Positions 8,748-18,186 are shown, numbered from the stretch's first letter. The stretch is DNA of 64,000 nt from Denitromonas halophila (GCF_007625155.1 NZ_VMNK01000006.1:423769-487768); one strand, 5' to 3'. Translations and numbers: made by a program. The notes: generated by a model from the letters alone, not told the origin.

Positions 8748-9736
8748 TCCCCACTCGCACGCTCGGCCCCAAAGGGCCCACGCTCTCCGCCCTCGGCTTC
8801 GGCTGCATGGGCATGTCGGAGTTCTACGGCCCGAGCGACGACGCCGAATCACGGCGCGTGCTCGAAGCCGCCGTCGAGGCCGGCATCCAGATGTTCGACA
8901 CCGCCGACACCTACGGCCTCGGCCACAACGAACGCCTGCTGGCGCCCCTGATCGCCGCCCATGGCGCGCGCATCTGCGTGGCCACCAAGTTCGGCATTGC
9001 CCGCGAGCCGGGGCAATACGCGCGCAGCATCAACAACCAGCCCGACTACATCCGCCGCGCCTGCGACGCCTCGCGCCAGCGGCTCGGTGTCGACACCATC
9101 GACCTCTACTACTGCCACCGCCGCGACCCGGCCGTGCCCATTGAAGCGCTGATGGAGACCCTGGCCGCACTGGTGTCCGAAGGCAAGGTGCGCGCCATCG
9201 GCCTGTCGGAGGTGAGCGCCGACACCCTGCGCCGCGCCGCCGCCATCCACCCGGTGGCCGCGGTGCAGAGCGAATACTCGCTGTGGAGCCGTGAGCCCGA
9301 GCACGGCCTGCTCGAGGCCTGCCGCGAGCTGGGCACCACGCTGGTCGCCTACAGTCCGCTCGGGCGCGGCTTCCTGACCGGCGCGCTGGCGTCCACCGAA
9401 TCTCTGGCCGAAGACGACTTCCGCCGCCGCAGCCCGCGTTTCGCCGACGACGCCATGGCGCACAACCAGCGGCTGGTCGACGCGCTTACCGCCTTCGCTA
9501 CCGTGCGCGACGCCACGCCGGCACAGATTGCGCTGGCCTGGCTGATCAACAAGCACCCGAACGTGATGCCCATCCCCGGCACGCGCAAGATCTCGCGCTT
9601 GCACGAAAACCTGGCCGGCGCTGCTTTGACGCTCAATACCGCCGAGATCGCCGAGCTCGACACGCTGTTTGATCCCGACGCCGTGGCGGGCGAGCGCTAT
9701 CCGGAAGCCGGCTGGTCGGGTATCGAACGCACGTAG
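8744..9736 (+). CDS. Aldo/keto reductase
   Basis: A 330-residue NADPH-dependent aldo/keto reductase (YajO/Tas-like subgroup) that reduces aldehydes or ketones in the cytosol. The catalytic tetrad is visible: Asp52 and Tyr57 in MFDTADTYG, Lys82 in VATKFG and His125 in YYCHRRDP. The C-terminal cofactor region PIPGTRKISRLHENL is also intact. The start overlaps the hydrolase stop (ATGA) with AGGAGA upstream. The frame is open well upstream, but only the segment from 8744 matches the family. Pairing with an esterase suggests sequential handling of an ester-derived carbonyl compound; this is inference. Confidence 0.92.
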   Translation: MIPTRTLGPKGPTLSALGFGCMGMSEFYGPSDDAESRRVLEAAVEAGIQMFDTADTYGLGHNERLLAPLIAAHGARICVATKFGIAREPGQYARSINNQPDYIRRACDASRQRLGVDTIDLYYCHRRDPAVPIEALMETLAALVSEGKVRAIGLSEVSADTLRRAAAIHPVAAVQSEYSLWSREPEHGLLEACRELGTTLVAYSPLGRGFLTGALASTESLAEDDFRRRSPRFADDAMAHNQRLVDALTAFATVRDATPAQIALAWLINKHPNVMPIPGTRKISRLHENLAGAALTLNTAEIAELDTLFDPDAVAGERYPEAGWSGIERT

Positions 9737-9807
9737 GAGAATGCATCGGCAATCGTTATGCCACCGACGGGACGCTCGCCGGCTGGGCGGCTTGCCGCCC
9801 ACCTTTA

Positions 9808-9849
9808 CCGTGCGGCACGATGGTGGGCAGCGAAGTTGGTCACTCTACG
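9808..9849 (+). repeat. Dispersed intergenic repeat, copy 2
   Basis: Direct copy of the element at 6798-6839, sharing ggcacgatggtgggcagcga. It lies after the aldo-keto reductase and is preceded by a short GGGCGGC/GCCGCCC hairpin near 9785-9800. Confidence 0.7.
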
Positions 9850-9988
9850 GTGAGCCGGCCCCGCCACCGGCGTCGGCTCAATGTCGAATGAAGGTGCACT
9901 GGCGCTTGAAGTGAATCCCACTTCGGTCTAAAAGACGAATAGCCCACGTCAAACAGGAGAGCCAGGCGAAACGCCTGCACTGCCCCCA

Positions 9989-10441
9989 ATGGACCGAATT
10001 GATCTGAAAATTCTTGCCGAGCTGCAAAACGATGCCCGGCTGTCGGTGGTGGAGATCTCGCGCCGCGTCGGCCTGACCAAGACACCCTGCGCCGAGCGCA
10101 TTCGCCGACTGGAAAAGAGTGGGGTAATCCGAGGCTACCACGCCGAGCTCGACCCCGACGCCCTGAACGTCGGCCATGTGGTGATGGTGCAGGTGTTATT
10201 GAGCAGCACCACCGGCCATGATCTCAAGCGCTTTAACGAGGCTGCCCGCGAGATCCCGGAAATTGAGTCCTGCCATATGATCGCGGGCGATTTCGACTAT
10301 CTGCTGAAGGTCCGCACCCGCGACATTGCGGCGTATCGCGAAGTGATGGGCGACAAGATTTCCGCGCTGCCCTGTGTCCGCCAGACACACACTTATGTGG
10401 TGATGGAAATGGTCAAGGACGCACACACGCTGCCGCTTTAA
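9989..10441 (+). CDS. Lrp/AsnC-family regulator, likely controller of putA
   Basis: A 150-residue Lrp-like regulator with an N-terminal HTH (DLKILAELQNDARLSVVEIS and RVGLTKTPCAERIRRLE) and a C-terminal RAM ligand-binding domain (GDFDYLLKVRTRDIAAYREV). Members bind amino acids and form octamers on DNA. The gene faces putA, sharing a bidirectional hairpin between them. In several alpha- and betaproteobacteria a neighbouring Lrp-type protein activates putA in response to proline, so the same role is inferred here. A start at 9989 gives the standard family length. Confidence 0.9.
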   Translation: MDRIDLKILAELQNDARLSVVEISRRVGLTKTPCAERIRRLEKSGVIRGYHAELDPDALNVGHVVMVQVLLSSTTGHDLKRFNEAAREIPEIESCHMIAGDFDYLLKVRTRDIAAYREVMGDKISALPCVRQTHTYVVMEMVKDAHTLPL

Positions 10442-10457
10442 CGTCACCATCACTCAG

Positions 10458-10487
10458 CGGGCAAGCGGCCCCTCGGCCGCCTGCCCG
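10458..10487. terminator. Bidirectional hairpin between lrp-like gene and putA
   Basis: Stem cgggca-a-gcggcc / ggccgc-c-tgcccg with a 4-base loop and one mismatch, placed between the two convergent stop codons. There is no T tract, so it may be an inefficient or factor-assisted terminator. Confidence 0.65.
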
Positions 10488-10492
10488 TCGTC

Positions 10493-13400
10493 TCAGGCAC
10501 CCATCGTCATCAGACTGGCATTGCCGCCGGCCGCGGCCGTGTTGACGCTCAATGTGCGCTCATGCACCAGCCGGGCCAGGTCATACTCCGGCTCGGCACG
10601 CACCAGCGGGGTGATCGGCGCGTCGCGCTCGGCGAGGCGCTGCCGCCAGGCGTCGGCATCGGCATCCTTGCCGTCGAAGAGCACGGCATCGACACCGGCG
10701 CCGAGCCAGTCGTCCTCGACCGACACCCAGGCCGTCAGCGTCTTGGGCAACAAGCCGAGCAGCGCCTGGGCGCTGGCATTGGCGGCAAAAACGATGCGGT
10801 TGCCGCTGGCGAGCGCCGCCAATAGCTGATGCACCCGCGCCACCTGGTTGCTGGCCACGCCGGCCACCCGACCTCGGGGGACGAAGCGCAGGCTGTTGTC
10901 CTCACCGGTTGGCCCGGGCAGATCGAGCTTGAGCCCCGACAGCCGGCGCACGCGGTAGGCATCGGCGCGGTCCCGCAGCACCTGCACGTCATCGCCTTCC
11001 AGAATCGCGCGCCCGCCCCCGTCGATCCAGTCGAGCAGCGCCTGGAAGGGCGCCGGATCGTCGATAAGCGCTGCATTCTGGTTGAGCACGGCACCCGGCG
11101 TGCGGCGCAGCAGCCGGTGCAGGTAGAGCGGCCCGCCGGCTTTCGGCCCCGTGCCGGAGCGCCCCTCGCCGCCGAAAGGCTGAACGCCCACCACCGCGCC
11201 GATCATGTTGCGGTTCACATACATGTTGCCCACATGGGCGCGCTCGGCAATGCGCTCGATGCATTCATCGATGCGCGAATGCACGCCCAGCGTCAGGCCA
11301 TAGCCGGAGGCGTTGATCTGCTCAACCACTTTGTCGATATCCCGCGCCTTGAAGCGCAGCACATGCAGGATCGGGCCGAACTGCTCACGGGTCAGCTCGG
11401 CCAGCGCGCCAATCTCGATCACCGTCGGCGCCACGAAGGTGCCCTTGGCGCAGGCGTCGCCGAGCGGCATGCGGGTCACGCGGGCGCCTTTTGTCTGCAT
11501 GTCGGCCACATGGCGTTCCAGATTGGCCTGCGCCTCGGCATCGATCACCGGACCGATATCCATCCTCACATCAGCGGTGTTGCCAATCGACAGCTCGCGG
11601 GTTGCGCCGGCGAGCATCTCGAGCACATGGTCGGCAATGTCGGCCTGCAGGCACAGCACGCGCAGCGCCGAGCAGCGCTGGCCGGCGGAATCGAAGCTGG
11701 AGGCGACCACGTCGGCCACCACTTGCTCGGGCAAGGCGGTGGAGTCGACGATCATCACGTTCTGACCCCCGGTTTCGGCGATCAGCGGCACATCGCCACC
11801 ACGGGCGGCCACGGTGCGGTTGATGATGTTGGCCACTTCGGTGGAGCCGGTGAACATCACGCCGCGCACCCGCGCATCGCCCACCAGCGCGGCGCCCACG
11901 GTTTCGCCGGGGCCGGGCAAGAGTTGCAACGCGGCATCCGGCACGCCGGCTTCGCGGAACAGGCGCACCGCGGCAGCCGCAATCAGCGGCGTCTGCTCGG
12001 CCGGTTTGGCGAGCACCGGGTTGCCGGCGGCCAGCGCCGCCGCCACCTGGCCAGAGAAGATCGCGAGCGGGAAATTCCACGGGCTGATGCACAGCACCGG
12101 CCCGACCGGGCGATGGGCGCCATTGTCGAACTCGGCCGCCTCGGCGGCGTAGTAGCGGCAGAAGTCGACCGCCTCGCGCAGCTCGGCCACGGCGTTCGGC
12201 CACGATTTGCCGGCTTCGCGCACGGCCAGCGCAATCAGGGCCGGGCCGTCGCGCTCCATCAGGTCGCCCGCTCGCGCGATGATCGCCGCGCGCTCGGCGG
12301 GCGCACGCATGGCCCAGGGGTCGGCCACCGCGTCGGCCGCAGCGAGCGCGACATCCACATCGGCGAGCGTTGCTTCGAGCACACGCCCAACGGTGTCCGA
12401 GTGATCCGCCGGATTCAGCACCGGACGCGCCGCATCGGCGGACGCGCTCGGCAAGGCGTCGGCCAGCATGGGGGCGGCTTCAAATCGCCGGCCGGCGCTC
12501 TTGGCCAGCGCCTCGGCAAGACGCGCACGCACGCCTTCGTTCGACAGGTCATAGCCAGCCGAATTCGTGCGCGCGGCACCATACAGCTCGGCCGGCAGGG
12601 GAATTTTCGGATGTGGCGCACCGTTCAGTCGGGCGGCCTCTTCAACCGGATCGGCAATCAGCTCTTCGATGGGCACATTCTCATCGACGATACGATTCAC
12701 AAAACTGGTGTTGGCGCCATTTTCGAGCAAGCGGCGCACCAGATAGGCGAGCAGCGTCTCGTGGCTGCCGACCGGCGCGTAAATGCGCACCAGCCGGGCA
12801 ATCTCGCGGCTGCTCACGACCTGGTCGTAGAGTGGCTCGCCCATGCCGTGCAGGCACTGGAACTCGTAACTGCCCTTCTGCCAGTCGGGGCCGGCCATGT
12901 GCATGATCGCCGCCATGCTCTGGGCGTTATGAGTGGCAAACTGCGGGTAGATGCGCGCGCGCGCATCGAGCAGCTTCCTGGCGCAGGCGAGGTAGGACAC
13001 ATCGGTGAACACCTTGCGGGTGAACACCGGGTAGCCCTCAAGGCCATCAATCTGGGCGCGCTTGATCTCGGCGTCCCAGTAGGCGCCTTTCACCAGGCGC
13101 ACCATTAGCCGCTGACCACTGCGTTCGGCCAGATCAATGATGTAGTCGAGCACGAATGGCGCCCGCTTCTGGTAGGCCTGAACCACAAAGCCCAGCCCGG
13201 ACCAACCGGCCAGTTCCTCATCCATTGCGAGGGCTTCTAGCAGGTCGAGCGAGAGCTCAAGGCGGTCGGCCTCTTCGGCATCGATATTCAGACCGATATC
13301 GAAGGAGCGCGCCAGCAGGCACAGCGCTTTGACCCGCGGCAGCAGTTCGGCCATGACGCGGTCGGGCTGCGACCACACATAGCGCGGGTGTAGCGCCGAG

Positions 13401-14170
13401 AGCTTGATCGAGATGCCGTTGCCGTCGACCACGCCGCGGCCCTTTGAATCCTTGCCGATGGCCTCGATGGCACCAATGTAGGCGTCGAGATAGCGCTGCG
13501 CGTCTTCGGCCGTCATGGCTGCCTCGCCCAGCATGTCGAAGGAGTAGCGGTAGCCGCGCTTCTCGGTGGCCTTGCCGCGCGTCAGCGCTTCGTCGATATC
13601 GCGACCGGTCACGAACTGCTCGCCCAGCATGCGCATGGCCAGATCCATGCCTTTGCGGATCAGCGGTTCGCCGCCACGTTGCATCAGCTTGCTCAGCGCG
13701 CTGCCCAGGCTTGCCTCGCTGCGGGTGGCGACCAGCCGGCCCGTCACCAGCAGCCCCCAGGTGGCCGCGTTGACGAACAGCGAGGGGCTGTTGCCGAGGT
13801 GGGCACGCCAGTCACCGTCCGACAGCTTGTCGCGGATCAGCCGGTCGGCGGTGGCCTTGTCGGGCACACGAAGCAGCGCTTCGGCCAGACACATCAGAGC
13901 CACGCCTTCCTGGCTCGACAGCGAAAATTCCTTCATGAGCGCATCGACGCCGCTGGAGCGACTGCGGTCGCCCCGCAGGCCGGCGACCAGCCGGCCGGCC
14001 AGCGCATGGACCTTGCCTTGCAACTCGGGCGCCAGACGCGCGGCCTCAACCAGCGGCGGCACACATTCGGGCTCGGGGCTGCGGTAGTGGGCGGTGATGC
14101 GCTCGCGCAGCGCGTTGCGCGGCGTGCTCGGCAGCGCGGCGGCCGCCGGGTTCATCATAGCGATAGTCAT
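10493..14170 (-). CDS. putA: Bifunctional proline dehydrogenase / L-glutamate-5-semialdehyde dehydrogenase PutA
   Basis: A 1225-residue PutA that oxidises proline to glutamate in two steps, using FAD and then NAD+, with substrate channelling at the inner face of the membrane. Order: arm/alpha domain (1-170), PRODH barrel (about 180-480, with YRYSFDMLGEAAMT), P5C dehydrogenase (about 590-1010, catalytic Glu in AETGGQN and Cys in AGQRCSALR), then a C-terminal ALDH-like tail (about 1030-1225). There is no N-terminal ribbon-helix-helix, so unlike the E. coli trifunctional protein it should not repress its own gene; the facing Lrp-like gene is the likely regulator. The symporter gene is 71 bases upstream on the same strand. 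Confidence 0.96.
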   Translation of the reverse strand: MTIAMMNPAAAALPSTPRNALRERITAHYRSPEPECVPPLVEAARLAPELQGKVHALAGRLVAGLRGDRSRSSGVDALMKEFSLSSQEGVALMCLAEALLRVPDKATADRLIRDKLSDGDWRAHLGNSPSLFVNAATWGLLVTGRLVATRSEASLGSALSKLMQRGGEPLIRKGMDLAMRMLGEQFVTGRDIDEALTRGKATEKRGYRYSFDMLGEAAMTAEDAQRYLDAYIGAIEAIGKDSKGRGVVDGNGISIKLSALHPRYVWSQPDRVMAELLPRVKALCLLARSFDIGLNIDAEEADRLELSLDLLEALAMDEELAGWSGLGFVVQAYQKRAPFVLDYIIDLAERSGQRLMVRLVKGAYWDAEIKRAQIDGLEGYPVFTRKVFTDVSYLACARKLLDARARIYPQFATHNAQSMAAIMHMAGPDWQKGSYEFQCLHGMGEPLYDQVVSSREIARLVRIYAPVGSHETLLAYLVRRLLENGANTSFVNRIVDENVPIEELIADPVEEAARLNGAPHPKIPLPAELYGAARTNSAGYDLSNEGVRARLAEALAKSAGRRFEAAPMLADALPSASADAARPVLNPADHSDTVGRVLEATLADVDVALAAADAVADPWAMRAPAERAAIIARAGDLMERDGPALIALAVREAGKSWPNAVAELREAVDFCRYYAAEAAEFDNGAHRPVGPVLCISPWNFPLAIFSGQVAAALAAGNPVLAKPAEQTPLIAAAAVRLFREAGVPDAALQLLPGPGETVGAALVGDARVRGVMFTGSTEVANIINRTVAARGGDVPLIAETGGQNVMIVDSTALPEQVVADVVASSFDSAGQRCSALRVLCLQADIADHVLEMLAGATRELSIGNTADVRMDIGPVIDAEAQANLERHVADMQTKGARVTRMPLGDACAKGTFVAPTVIEIGALAELTREQFGPILHVLRFKARDIDKVVEQINASGYGLTLGVHSRIDECIERIAERAHVGNMYVNRNMIGAVVGVQPFGGEGRSGTGPKAGGPLYLHRLLRRTPGAVLNQNAALIDDPAPFQALLDWIDGGGRAILEGDDVQVLRDRADAYRVRRLSGLKLDLPGPTGEDNSLRFVPRGRVAGVASNQVARVHQLLAALASGNRIVFAANASAQALLGLLPKTLTAWVSVEDDWLGAGVDAVLFDGKDADADAWRQRLAERDAPITPLVRAEPEYDLARLVHERTLSVNTAAAGGNASLMTMGA

Positions 14171-14190
14171 GGATCAGAACTCCAATCTTG

Positions 14191-14219
14191 CCCGGCCGGG
14201 GCGGGGTGCACCGGCCGGG
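14191..14219 (-). terminator. Hairpin between AGCS symporter gene and putA
   Basis: Perfect arms cccggccgg / ccggccggg with an 11-base loop in the 71-bp gap. No T tract follows on the minus strand; it could be a partial terminator or an mRNA processing or attenuation structure that sets the symporter:putA ratio. Confidence 0.5.
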
Positions 14220-14241
14220 AGGTATCGAAAGGCCAGTGGAT

Positions 14242-15753
14242 TCAGTGGAAACGCTTGATCTCGCCGGACGCCAGCTTGGCCTGGTATTGCGCCAGTTCGC
14301 GCTTGACCACGGGCATCAGCAGGTAAAGGCCGATCACGTTGGGGATGGCCATGGCGAAGATCATCGAGTCGGAGAAGTCGATGACCGGGCCGAGGCTCAT
14401 GCTCGCGCCGATCACCACGCAGATGCAGAAGAACAGCTTGTAGATGTTCTCGACCGTCTTGTTCTCGCCGAACAGATAGGTCGTCGCCTTCAAGCCATAG
14501 TAGGACCACGAGATCATGGTCGAGAAGGCAAACAGCACCACCGCCACCGCCAGCACCACCGGGAACCACGGGAAGGCGGTCGCAAACGCGGCCGAGGTCA
14601 GCTCGACACCGGTCAGGCCGGAATCCAGCGTACCGCTGACCACGATCACAACGGCGGTCATGGTGCAGATCACCACGGTGTCGATGAAGGGCTCGAGCAG
14701 CGCGACGAAGCCTTCGGTGACTGGCTCCTTGGTGCGCACCGCCGAGTGGGCGATGGCCGCCGAGCCGATGCCGGCCTCGTTCGAGAACGCCGCCCGTTTG
14801 AAGCCCTGGATCAGCGCGCCGAGCACGCCGCCGGCCACCCCTTCGCCGGTAAACGCGCCGGAGACAATCTGGCCGAAGGCCCAACCGATCTTGTCGTAGT
14901 TGGAGATCATGATGACGATGCCGGCGCCGACATAGATGGCCGCCATGAAGGGCACGATTTTCTCGGTGACATGGGCGATCGACTTCAGACCGCCGATGAT
15001 CACCATGCCCACCACCACCGCCAGCACCAGACCGATCAACCAGCCCTTGTCCGCAAAGAAGCTCTCCGCACCGCCGGTGACGTTGGCAATTTGCTGCGCC
15101 GCCTGGTTGGCCTGGAACATGTTGCCGCCACCGATCGCGCCGCCGATGCAACACACCGAGAAGATCGCTGCCAGTGCACGCCCGAGGCCCGGCTTGCCGA
15201 GGTCGGCAAAGCCACGCGACAGGTAATACATCGGGCCGCCGGAAATGGTGCCATCGGCGTTCTCGCGCCGAAACTTCACGCCCAGCGTGCATTCAGTGAA
15301 CTTGGAGGCCATGCCGAGCAGGCCGGCCAGAATCATCCAGAAAGTCGCGCCGGCGCCGCCGATGGACACGGCCACCGCCACACCAGCGATATTGCCCAGG
15401 CCGACTGTTGCCGACAGCGCGGTGGTCAGGGCCTGAAAGTGCGACACCTCGCCCGCATCATTGGGGTCGGCATAGCGCCCACGCACCAGATCGAGTGAGT
15501 GTTTGACCCCACGAAACTGGATAAAGCCAAAGTAGATCGAGCACACCGCCGCCGCGGTAATCAACCAGCCGACAATCAGCGGAAACGACACCTCGCCGAT
15601 CTGGACCGAGTAAAAAATGATGCTCACGATGAAGTTGGATACGGGGGCCACCGCAGCATTGATCGCCGCGTCGATGCCGCCGCCTTCTTGCGCCAGCGCG
15701 AGCGCGGGCGTCAGCGCGGCCACGATGGCGGCGCCCAGCTTGAAAATGGACAT
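14242..15753 (-). CDS. AGCS-family alanine/glycine:cation symporter
   Basis: A 503-residue amino acid:Na+ symporter of the inner membrane, imported substrate probably alanine, glycine or perhaps proline. It contains the family signatures [31 protein letters not shown] and [17 protein letters not shown], with about ten hydrophobic helices. The ATG at 15753 has AGGAG (cgcaggagac) just upstream and starts a signal-like first helix ending ALALAQ; an ATG-free upstream extension in frame is not favoured. Its position directly upstream of putA suggests that uptake and oxidation of an amino acid are linked. Confidence 0.93.
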   Translation of the reverse strand: MSIFKLGAAIVAALTPALALAQEGGGIDAAINAAVAPVSNFIVSIIFYSVQIGEVSFPLIVGWLITAAAVCSIYFGFIQFRGVKHSLDLVRGRYADPNDAGEVSHFQALTTALSATVGLGNIAGVAVAVSIGGAGATFWMILAGLLGMASKFTECTLGVKFRRENADGTISGGPMYYLSRGFADLGKPGLGRALAAIFSVCCIGGAIGGGNMFQANQAAQQIANVTGGAESFFADKGWLIGLVLAVVVGMVIIGGLKSIAHVTEKIVPFMAAIYVGAGIVIMISNYDKIGWAFGQIVSGAFTGEGVAGGVLGALIQGFKRAAFSNEAGIGSAAIAHSAVRTKEPVTEGFVALLEPFIDTVVICTMTAVVIVVSGTLDSGLTGVELTSAAFATAFPWFPVVLAVAVVLFAFSTMISWSYYGLKATTYLFGENKTVENIYKLFFCICVVIGASMSLGPVIDFSDSMIFAMAIPNVIGLYLLMPVVKRELAQYQAKLASGEIKRFH

Positions 15754-15809
15754 GGATTGTCTCCTGCGTATTTTTATAATGGGGTGCGCGTCGATCGGAC
15801 GCACGAGAC

Positions 15810-16241
15810 TCAGGGAACGACCGTGACCGGCACCGGCGAGGCCTGAATCAGCGAGATGCCCAGCGTGCCCATGAAGCGTGACGCCAGGTTCGAGGTGCCC
15901 TTGCGGCCGACGACAATGATCGAGTCAGGGTACTTGCCCGCGATCTCGCACATGATCTCGGCCGGGTCGCCATAGCGCACTTCGCTGCTCACACTCAGCC
16001 CGTCGGTGCGCAGCCGCTCGCACACCGGATCGACCACCGCTCTGGCGCGGATCACCTCTTTTTCGCGCAGCTTGTGCCGCTCGGCGATCTCTTCCATGGT
16101 CAGAAAGCTGTAGGGCGACCACTCCAGCACATGGACCACCAGCACCGCAGCGCCCCGCCCCTTGGCCGCCTTGGAGGCAAACTCGAGCGCGCGCTCTGAG
16201 GGTTTGGTTCCGTCGTATCCGACGATGAATGTCTTGATCAT
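15810..16241 (-). CDS. Universal stress protein (UspA family)
   Basis: A 143-residue single-domain Usp. It begins [20 protein letters not shown] and ends with the ATP-binding signature G-2x-G-9x-G-T ([15 protein letters not shown]), so it is expected to bind ATP and dimerise. The ATG at 16241 is preceded by GAGGAG on the minus strand; an in-frame extension up to 16304 lacks family similarity. Usps respond to energy or envelope stress. It lies 56 bases upstream of the symporter gene on the same strand and has its own AT-rich upstream region with nested palindromes. Confidence 0.93.
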   Translation of the reverse strand: MIKTFIVGYDGTKPSERALEFASKAAKGRGAAVLVVHVLEWSPYSFLTMEEIAERHKLREKEVIRARAVVDPVCERLRTDGLSVSSEVRYGDPAEIMCEIAGKYPDSIIVVGRKGTSNLASRFMGTLGISLIQASPVPVTVVP

Positions 16242-16627
16242 GGTTCGGCTCCTCCTCTTGAGTGAGTGCCGGCCCCGGTTTTTCTGAACAGGCCGACGAA
16301 CCAATTATGGTTCGATAATCGCAGCCAATGGCTCCATAATCGCCATTTATAAGTCCATATAGTTTTGTATTTTCTAAAAATTAAGGCGTTTCGCCTGCAA
16401 TGCGCAACAGGCACAGCGCTCATCGCCAGCCCCACCGCGGGGCGGCACTGAGCCCACCGCCGATCACCCGGTCGGACACGTCCAACCATCAGGGGCGAAA
16501 GCACAACGGAGAACACACAGGGCCAGGCGCCCGTCAGGCCGCACCGCGCCAAACGCAGGGCGGATAAGCGCTGCGCATCCGCCGAACAACGCTACGACGC
16601 GGCACCGATGGCGAATGCGCCTGCGGC
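16242..16627. other. Intergenic region upstream of the usp gene
   Basis: 386 bases without a credible gene. Nearest usp is a set of short palindromes (16304-16343), then an AT-rich patch (about 16345-16385) containing TATA-like hexamers on the minus strand that could be the usp promoter. From 16390 to 16550 I see nothing definable. The far end holds a GGCGGATAAGC palindrome. Confidence 0.6.
16304..16343. promoter_or_regulatory. Nested palindromes upstream of usp (candidate operator)
   Basis: attatgg (16304-16310) and ccataat (16334-16340) are inverted; between them lie a near-palindrome cgataatcgc and agccaatggct. The octamer ataatcgc occurs twice 21 bp apart (16315 and 16336), two helical turns. 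Regulator unknown. Confidence 0.45.
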
Positions 16628-16637
16628 TTATCCGCCC
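16558..16637. repeat. GGCGGATAAGC palindromic repeat reaching into the acpH stop codon
   Basis: Outer arms gggcggataagc (16558-16569) and gcttatccgccc (16626-16637) are exact reverse complements; inner gcgcatccgcc and ggcgaatgcgc pair with one mismatch. Related to the element at 6921-6982. The right arm encodes the Gly-Gly-stop end of the neighbouring minus-strand gene. Confidence 0.75.
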
Positions 16638-17221
16638 GACGGAGTCTTGAAACGTCTGGCGAACGCCTGCGCGTCGGCCAGGAATACGCCGGCATCCTCG
16701 CCAAAGCCGGCGTAATGCGTCCGCAGCACCTCGCCGCAGCCGAGAAAGGCGTCAGGGCGTTTGAGGCGGCGGGCGATACGGTCGAGCGCGTAGACGATGG
16801 TGTCCACCTCGCGGTAGGAACTCAGCCAGTCGTGCTCGACCATGCGGGCGACCACTGGCGCGGCGCGCGGGGGCAGCCGATGGCGGTGCGCGGCGAGCAA
16901 GGCGTACTGCCGGGCGGCGTAGTCGGGCAGCGCTTCATCGGGATGCCAGGCGGGCCACTCGGCGGCCAGAAAATGATCGTAGAACATATCGACCATTACC
17001 CCGGCAAAGCGCCGGTGCGGGCCGGTCACGCGCTCGCGGGAGCGCTGGAAGGCCGGATGAGTGTCGGCGAAGGCATCGATCCCACGGTGCAGCGCGACGC
17101 CGCCAGCGATGTCGGCCGGCAGATCGCCGGGCAGCATGCCTTTCACAAAGTCGCCCGCCACCGCGCCCAGCCGCGCGCCTTCGTCCGGCCCGGCCAGCCA
17201 CAGGTGGGCGAGAAAATTCAC
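16628..17221 (-). CDS. ACP phosphodiesterase family protein (AcpH-like)
   Basis: A 197-residue protein resembling E. coli AcpH, which removes the 4'-phosphopantetheine arm from acyl carrier protein. It begins VNFLAHLWLAG and contains GAVAGDFVKG, LHRGIDAFADTHP and VMVDMFYDHFLA, the His/Asp-rich pattern of this HD-like family. The GTG start at 17221 overlaps the stop of the upstream LysR gene (GTGA), so the two are coupled. The last residues PSGG-stop come from a palindromic intergenic repeat. Family assignment is good; activity on ACP is inferred from homology. Confidence 0.85.
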   Translation of the reverse strand: MNFLAHLWLAGPDEGARLGAVAGDFVKGMLPGDLPADIAGGVALHRGIDAFADTHPAFQRSRERVTGPHRRFAGVMVDMFYDHFLAAEWPAWHPDEALPDYAARQYALLAAHRHRLPPRAAPVVARMVEHDWLSSYREVDTIVYALDRIARRLKRPDAFLGCGEVLRTHYAGFGEDAGVFLADAQAFARRFKTPSGG

Positions 17222-18135
17222 TCTGCCAGCCCCTCGCGCAGCCAGTCCATGAACTCGGCCACTTCGGGGCGAGCCTGGTCGGCGGTGGCGCAGGTGACGT
17301 AGTAACTGAGGGGCGAGACGGTGGTCACCTCGGTGATCGGCACCAGTCGGCCCGAATCGAGCCACGCCGCCGCCAGGCGGCGCGGGCTGATCGCCACGCC
17401 GAGGCCGGCACTGGCCGCTTCGAGCAGCATGCCCAGGTCGTTGAAGACCGCGCCGCGCTCGGGCTCGGACGGTGGCAAGCCGGCCGCCTGCAGCCACGCG
17501 CCCCATGGCAACAGTGGCGAACGCAGCAAGGTGGCACCGGCCACGTCGGCCACGCTGCGCAGCCCGTGGGCGGTGATGTAGGTGGGGGCGGCCAGCGGGC
17601 CGAGACGGTCTTCGAACAGACGATGAACCACGCCGCTCAGCTCCTTGCCATCGCTCCAGCGAATCGCCACATCGGCCGGCTCCGTGACTTCGGCAAGTAA
17701 GGGGTTGCCGACGTGGACTTCCAGATCGATGTCGTCACGGTCCTGCAAAAAGGCAGGCAGGCGCGGCATGAGCAACTGACGGGCGAAGGTCGGCGGCGCG
17801 GACACCCGCAGGCGCACCCGGCCCGCGGTGGTGCGCCCGCCCGAGTGGGCCAGCGCAGCGAAGGCTTCGCGCACCTGGGCGAGGTACATGCGCCCGCCGG
17901 TGGTCAGGCGCACGCCAGTCGAGCTGCGCTCAAACAGCTGCATCGCCAGTTGCTGCTCAAGCTGACGGATGCGATGGCTGACCGCGCTGGGCGTCACGCA
18001 CAACTCTTCAGCCGCCGGCGCAAAACCGCCCAGACGCGCCGCGGCCTCGAAAGCGGCCAGGGCATGCATGGGCGGTACGCGGCGAAACAGGGGGTCGGTG
18101 CTCACGGCAGGACTCGTCTGACGGAATCCGGCCAT
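17218..18135 (-). CDS. LysR-family regulator, GcvA-like
   Basis: A 305-residue LysR protein of the GcvA/AmpR subgroup, recognised by the N-terminal pattern PPMHALAAFEAAARLGGFAPA, then ELCVTPSAVSHRIRQLEQQL. The effector domain contains ADVAIRWSDG, common in this subgroup. The start at 18135 adds about 20 residues before the HTH; an internal GTG (VSTDPLFRR) is an alternative. It overlaps the AcpH-like gene downstream by GTGA. Target genes are not evident; the upstream neighbour is the acu module, read in the same direction. Confidence 0.88.
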   Translation of the reverse strand: MAGFRQTSPAVSTDPLFRRVPPMHALAAFEAAARLGGFAPAAEELCVTPSAVSHRIRQLEQQLAMQLFERSSTGVRLTTGGRMYLAQVREAFAALAHSGGRTTAGRVRLRVSAPPTFARQLLMPRLPAFLQDRDDIDLEVHVGNPLLAEVTEPADVAIRWSDGKELSGVVHRLFEDRLGPLAAPTYITAHGLRSVADVAGATLLRSPLLPWGAWLQAAGLPPSEPERGAVFNDLGMLLEAASAGLGVAISPRRLAAAWLDSGRLVPITEVTTVSPLSYYVTCATADQARPEVAEFMDWLREGLAE

Positions 18136-18186
18136 TGCACCACAAATTGCCGGCGCGGACGATGTGCGGCCGGCGCCAGCGACCGA

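Noticed and set aside
10829..13108. Long open frame of about 760 codons on the plus strand opposite putA
   Set aside because: It is antisense to a clearly recognised PutA, rich in His/Arg/Gly/Ala as expected from high-GC shadow frames, and has no family resemblance.
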